A stretch of 64,000 nucleotides of DNA from Cupriavidus sp. U2 (GTDB lineage: Bacteria > Pseudomonadota > Gammaproteobacteria > Burkholderiales > Burkholderiaceae): positions 124,001 to 188,000 of the forward strand of contig NZ_RCOG02000002.1 of the NCBI RefSeq assembly GCF_009663685.2, written 5' to 3'. A program made the position numbers and the translations under genes. Positions within the stretch are counted from its first letter, which is position 1, and the number at the start of each line of letters is the position of its first letter. Below, piece by piece: positions 60,694 to 64,000 of this stretch. The notes below the pieces were generated by a model that did no database searches, was not told the DNA's origin, and worked only from the letters and a program-made list of their open reading frames with translations.

Positions 60694-61623
60694 ATGACGC
60701 CCTCGGCTGCCACCCTTGACACCGGCAACTTTGCCGGCACGATGACCGCCAAGCTCAAGGAACAGTTCGATGCCGGCCTGCTGTCCGGCCAGGAACTGCG
60801 CCCCGACTTCACCATCGCCCAGCCGGTGCATCGCTATACCGACACCGACCACGCGATATGGCGCAAGCTGTACGACCGCCAGGCGTCGATGCTGCAAGGC
60901 CGGGTTTGCGACGAATTCCTGCAGGGCCTGGCCACGCTGGGCATGGCGCGCGACCGCGTGCCCGAATTCGACCAGCTCAACGACATGCTGATGCGCGCCA
61001 CGGGCTGGCAGGTGGTGGCCGTGCCCGGCCTGGTGCCGGACGAGGTGTTCTTCGAACATCTGGCGAATCGGCGATTCCCGGCGAGCTGGTGGATGCGCAA
61101 GCCGGAACAGCTCGACTACCTGCAGGAGCCCGACTGCTTCCACGACGTGTTCGGCCACGTGCCGCTGCTGATCAATCCGATCTTCGCCGACTACATGGAG
61201 GCGTACGGCAAGGGCGGTCTCAAGGCGGCCCGGCTGGGTGCGCTGGACATGCTGGCGCGCCTGTACTGGTACACGGTGGAATTCGGCCTGATCCGCACGC
61301 CGCAGGGCCTGCGCATCTTCGGCGCGGGCATCCTGTCCAGCCAGGGCGAGTCGGTCTACAGCCTCGATTCGGCCAGCCCGAACCGCATCGGCTTCGACCT
61401 GCACCGGATCATGCGCACCCGCTACCGCATCGACACGTTCCAGAAAACGTACTTTGTGATCGACAGCTTCGAACAGCTGTTCGATGCCACGCGCCCGGAC
61501 TTCACCGACCTCTACCCGGCGCTGCGCGCGCTGCCGACGCTGGGCGCCGGCGACATCGTCGAGGGCGACCAGGTCATCAACGTTGGCACCCGCGAGGGCT
61601 GGGCCAGCAGCGACGATATCTGA
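60694..61623 (+). CDS. phhA: Phenylalanine-4-hydroxylase
   Basis: Converts phenylalanine to tyrosine with O2 and tetrahydropterin. From ATG 60694 (GGAG nine bases before) the product has 309 residues, slightly longer than Pseudomonas PhhA (262) at the N-terminus. Iron ligands His150, His155 ([13 protein letters not shown]) and Glu196 (WYTVEFGLI) are all present. The frame is open upstream to 60637 without homology. phhB follows 169 bases downstream. Confidence 0.95.
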   Translation: MTPSAATLDTGNFAGTMTAKLKEQFDAGLLSGQELRPDFTIAQPVHRYTDTDHAIWRKLYDRQASMLQGRVCDEFLQGLATLGMARDRVPEFDQLNDMLMRATGWQVVAVPGLVPDEVFFEHLANRRFPASWWMRKPEQLDYLQEPDCFHDVFGHVPLLINPIFADYMEAYGKGGLKAARLGALDMLARLYWYTVEFGLIRTPQGLRIFGAGILSSQGESVYSLDSASPNRIGFDLHRIMRTRYRIDTFQKTYFVIDSFEQLFDATRPDFTDLYPALRALPTLGAGDIVEGDQVINVGTREGWASSDDI

Positions 61624-61792
61624 CGCGCCGCCGGGCGAAGGCCGCTGCCCGCCAGCGGCCCCGCCCGTTATCCCACTTTGTGAAACAATGCCGGAATGCC
61701 CTGGCCGCCGGTCATCCGGTGCGCGCCGGGGCGGGCCGGCTTTTGTCGTGTTCCCCGTGCAGCCACAGACAACCCTTCAGATCGAGCCCATC

Positions 61793-62092
61793 ATGACCCC
61801 ACTTTCGCAAGACGCCCGCCAGCCGCTGCTGGCAACACTGCCGGGCTGGACCCCCGTCCAGGACCGCGATGCCATCCGGAAATCGTTCAAGTTCGCCGAT
61901 TTCAACGCCGCATTCGGCTTCATGACGCGCGTGGCGCTGCAGGCCGACAAGGTGGACCATCATCCCGAGTGGTTCAACGTGTACAACCGCGTGGACATCA
62001 CGCTGTCCACCCACGACGCCAACGGCCTGACCCAGCGCGATATCGACCTGGCCCGCTTCATCGAACAGGCCGCCGCCGGCCTGGCACGCTGA
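61793..62092 (+). CDS. phhB: Pterin-4a-carbinolamine dehydratase
   Basis: Recycles the pterin cofactor made by PhhA. Product of 99 residues from ATG 61793. The active-site motif [20 protein letters not shown] carries His56, His57 and His74. The frame is open further upstream, but the homology starts at [19 protein letters not shown]. Only a weak GAG precedes the ATG. Confidence 0.94.
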   Translation: MTPLSQDARQPLLATLPGWTPVQDRDAIRKSFKFADFNAAFGFMTRVALQADKVDHHPEWFNVYNRVDITLSTHDANGLTQRDIDLARFIEQAAAGLAR

Positions 62093-62126
62093 ACGCGGCG
62101 CCGGCCCGGCTGTAGGGCAACTGAAA

Positions 62127-62145
62127 GGCAGGCCGCGGGCCTGCC
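62127..62145 (+). terminator. Stem-loop after phhB
   Basis: Eight-base stem GGCAGGCC/GGCCTGCC with a three-base loop, 35 bases after phhB. No T tract follows; a -10-like TACAAT begins four bases later, so it separates phhB from the next transcription unit. Confidence 0.45.
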
Positions 62146-62148
62146 CTG

Positions 62149-62154
62149 TACAAT
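62149..62154 (+). promoter_or_regulatory. Candidate -10 element of the two-component operon
   Basis: TACAAT lies 40 bases before the response-regulator start. No good -35 is seen 17 bases upstream because that space is occupied by the phhB hairpin, so activation by a regulator would be expected if it is used. Confidence 0.4.
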
Positions 62155-62193
62155 CGGCGACATTGTTTTCCATCCAATGTCACCTGTACCGCC

Positions 62194-62898
62194 ATGCGTA
62201 TCCTGCTGATCGAAGACGACCGTCAAATCGCCAGCGGCGTGGAAGCCGGGTTGGCCCGCGCCGGCCATCAGGTACGCGTGGTGCATGACGGCGTCTACGC
62301 CACCGACCACCTGCTCAAGGAGCAGCACGACCTCGTCATCCTGGATCTGGGCCTGCCCGGCATCGACGGCATGACGCTGCTGGCTCGCTACCGCGCCCGC
62401 AACCGCACGACCCCCGTCCTGATCCTGACCGCGCGCGACGAGCTCGAAGACAAGCTGTCGGGCCTGAACGCGGGCGCCGACGACTACCTTGTCAAGCCCT
62501 TCGCCCTGCCCGAACTGGAAGCCCGCGTGCGCGTGCTGCTGCGCCGCAGCCAGCACGGCGAAGCCGCGCCGGAACGCGACGTGCGCCTGGGCCGGCTGCG
62601 GCTGTCGGGTAACGACCGCCGCATGTTCGTCGATGGCCGCCCGCTGGAACTGTCGCCGCGCGAGTTTGCCGTGCTGGAACTGCTGCTGCAGCGCCAGGGC
62701 CGTGTGGTCAGCAAGGCGCAGCTGCAGGACCATCTGGCCACCTTCGCGCACCCGGCCGGCGAAGGCGGCGACACGGTGGGCGACACTGCGATCGAGGTCT
62801 ACGTGCATCGCGTGCGCAAGAAGCTCGAGGATGCCGATGTCGAGATCGTGACGGTGCGCGGCTTCGGTTATCTGCTACAAATCCGCGCGGGCCACTGA
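62194..62898 (+). CDS. OmpR-family response regulator (TctD/QseB-like)
   Basis: Product of 234 residues. Receiver domain with acidic pocket EDD at 7-9, phosphorylation site Asp51 (VILDLGLPGIDG) and LVKPF at about 101. A winged-helix DNA-binding domain fills residues 130-232 (ELSPREFAVLELLL...GFGYLLQI). An insertion of about ten residues (THPAGEGGDTVGD region) lies before the recognition helix, as in TctD relatives. Followed after 62 bases by its kinase. Confidence 0.95.
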   Translation: MRILLIEDDRQIASGVEAGLARAGHQVRVVHDGVYATDHLLKEQHDLVILDLGLPGIDGMTLLARYRARNRTTPVLILTARDELEDKLSGLNAGADDYLVKPFALPELEARVRVLLRRSQHGEAAPERDVRLGRLRLSGNDRRMFVDGRPLELSPREFAVLELLLQRQGRVVSKAQLQDHLATFAHPAGEGGDTVGDTAIEVYVHRVRKKLEDADVEIVTVRGFGYLLQIRAGH

Positions 62899-62960
62899 GC
62901 CCGCGACCGGCACGCGCCGCCCGGGTGGCGGCCGCCTTCAACCGGAAGTCCTGACCCGCC

Positions 62961-64000
62961 ATGTGGCCGCGTTCGCAATCTTCTTCTGCCCCGCCTGGCG
63001 ATGCGAGCGCCACGGGCAAGCGCGCACGCGGCGGACGCAGCCGTGCCGGCGCGGCGGCACGCGGCACATCGAACCCCAGCCTGCGCATCCACCTGCTGCG
63101 CGCGCTGGCCACGCCGCTGTTCGCGCTGGTGCTGACCAGCGGATCGCTGTCGTACTGGCTGGCGGCGCACTACACCACGCAGGTCTTCGATCGCGCACTC
63201 TATGGCGTGGCCAACAACATTGCCCAGCAGATCCGCATTGCGGGTCCGCGGCTGGAGCAGGACATCCCGATCATCGCCCAGACGCTGGTCGAGGCCGAGG
63301 GCACCGACCGCATCTACTGGCGCATTCATGGTCCGGACGGGCTGATCGGCGGCATGGACACCTGGCTGGGCTACGGCACGGGCCAGACATCGCTGCACGA
63401 TGCCCGCCTGTTCTACGCGTGGTTCAGCGGCCGCCAGGTGCGCGCGGTGCGCCTGCCGGTGAGCCTGCCCAGCCCGGCCGCCGACGAACTGGCAACGACG
63501 CCGTCCGAGGCGCAGATTCCGCGCGGGCCGATCGTGGTCGAGGTGGCCGAACTGCTGGACCGGCGCGAAACGGCCGCCAACGAGATCCTGCTGTCGGTGT
63601 CGGTGCCGCTGATCCTGCTGCTGCTGGTGGGCAGCCTGATCCTGTCGCACGTGCTCAAGGAAGAACTGGTGCCGCTGCAGATCCTGACCGACAAGCTGAA
63701 CCGCCAGACCGCGCGGTCACTGGCGGCGCTGGACGAGACCCAGGTGCCGGCCGAGGTCGAGCCGCTGATCCGCGCCCTGAACGCGCTGCTGTCGCGCCTG
63801 CGCGATGCCCTCGATGCCCAGCGCAAGTTCATCGCCGACGCCGCGCACCAGTTGCGCACGCCGCTGACGGCGGTGAAGCTGCATGCCGACCGCGCCGTGG
63901 AAGCCGATTCGCTCGATGTGGCGCGTCATGCGCTGCGCGAGGTGCAGACCGCCGCCGACCGCGCGGTGCGCCTGTCGAACCAGTTGCTGTCGCTGGCGCG
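62961..64000 (+). CDS. Sensor histidine kinase, TctE-like (partial, runs off window end)
   Basis: The frame starts at ATG 62961 and is open for 346 codons to the window edge; the ATPase domain is cut off. Residues 1-40 are a Ser/Ala/Arg-rich cytoplasmic tail. Membrane helix 1 is about 47-68, a periplasmic 2CSK_N-like domain is about 70-205, and helix 2 is 209-230. A HAMP-like linker follows, then the dimerisation domain with phospho-accepting His296 in AHQLRTPLTA. The pairing and sensor type suggest tricarboxylate or related carboxylate sensing. Confidence 0.92.
   Translation, partial: MWPRSQSSSAPPGDASATGKRARGGRSRAGAAARGTSNPSLRIHLLRALATPLFALVLTSGSLSYWLAAHYTTQVFDRALYGVANNIAQQIRIAGPRLEQDIPIIAQTLVEAEGTDRIYWRIHGPDGLIGGMDTWLGYGTGQTSLHDARLFYAWFSGRQVRAVRLPVSLPSPAADELATTPSEAQIPRGPIVVEVAELLDRRETAANEILLSVSVPLILLLLVGSLILSHVLKEELVPLQILTDKLNRQTARSLAALDETQVPAEVEPLIRALNALLSRLRDALDAQRKFIADAAHQLRTPLTAVKLHADRAVEADSLDVARHALREVQTAADRAVRLSNQLLSLA

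Overview
The window is GC-rich chromosomal DNA of a betaproteobacterium of the Cupriavidus/Ralstonia (Burkholderiaceae) type. This rests on the gene order hemE-priA, the complete atpIBEFHAGDC cluster followed by parB-parA-rsmG-mnmG, the many Bug/Liv solute-binding proteins, the trifunctional PutA, and the codon bias, which leaves long open antisense frames everywhere. The parABS-rsmG-mnmG block with universal parS sites places it on the main chromosome near the replication origin. dnaA itself is not in the window. I see no tRNA, rRNA, CRISPR array or intact insertion sequence.

Layout. 1-1.2 kb: end of a type VI secretion accessory pair (PAAR protein plus a DUF6402-like protein cut by the window edge). 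1.3-6.6 kb: a solo periplasmic amino-acid binding protein and putA, with GTTGCA operators in front of putA. 6.8-11.7 kb: priA, hemE and an HSL-type esterase. 11.7-12.55 kb: a large non-coding region with an orphan plus-strand terminator. 12.5-20.3 kb: the F1Fo ATP synthase operon. 20.6-25.3 kb: parB, parA, rsmG, mnmG and four parS sites. 25.3-28.3 kb: an N-formylglutamate amidohydrolase/Bug pair divergent from a LysR regulator.

28.4-40.5 kb holds two Liv-type ABC importers, separated by a TauE/SafE permease and a 172-residue orphan. The first (SBP, LivH, fused LivM-LivG, LivF) has an intrinsic terminator just before its SBP ribosome-binding site and another between SBP and livH. The second (LivG, LivF, SBP, LivH, LivM) has a REP-like double palindrome at the equivalent SBP/livH junction. 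40.8-43.5 kb: a GMC oxidoreductase and a monoglyceride-lipase-like hydrolase. 43.5-46.8 kb: a copper module (cueR, copA, copZ) with two CueR-type promoters in one intergenic region. 46.9-51 kb: OmpW, an ornithine-cyclodeaminase-like protein, and an aldo/keto reductase divergent from a second LysR regulator.

51-60 kb: a minus-strand set in which a 1,991-residue thioester alpha-2-macroglobulin is translationally coupled to a YhhN membrane protein and followed by penicillin-binding protein 1C; this looks like a periplasmic defence and wall-repair module. 60-62 kb: an Lrp-type regulator divergent from phhA-phhB (phenylalanine hydroxylase and pterin recycling). 62.2 kb to the end: a TctDE-like two-component system whose kinase runs off the window.

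Most genes are on the minus strand. The plus-strand genes are the two LysR genes, copZ, phhAB and the two-component system. Starts were moved inward from the longest open frame wherever a Shine-Dalgarno, signal peptide or family N-terminus argued for it; this is stated per entry.
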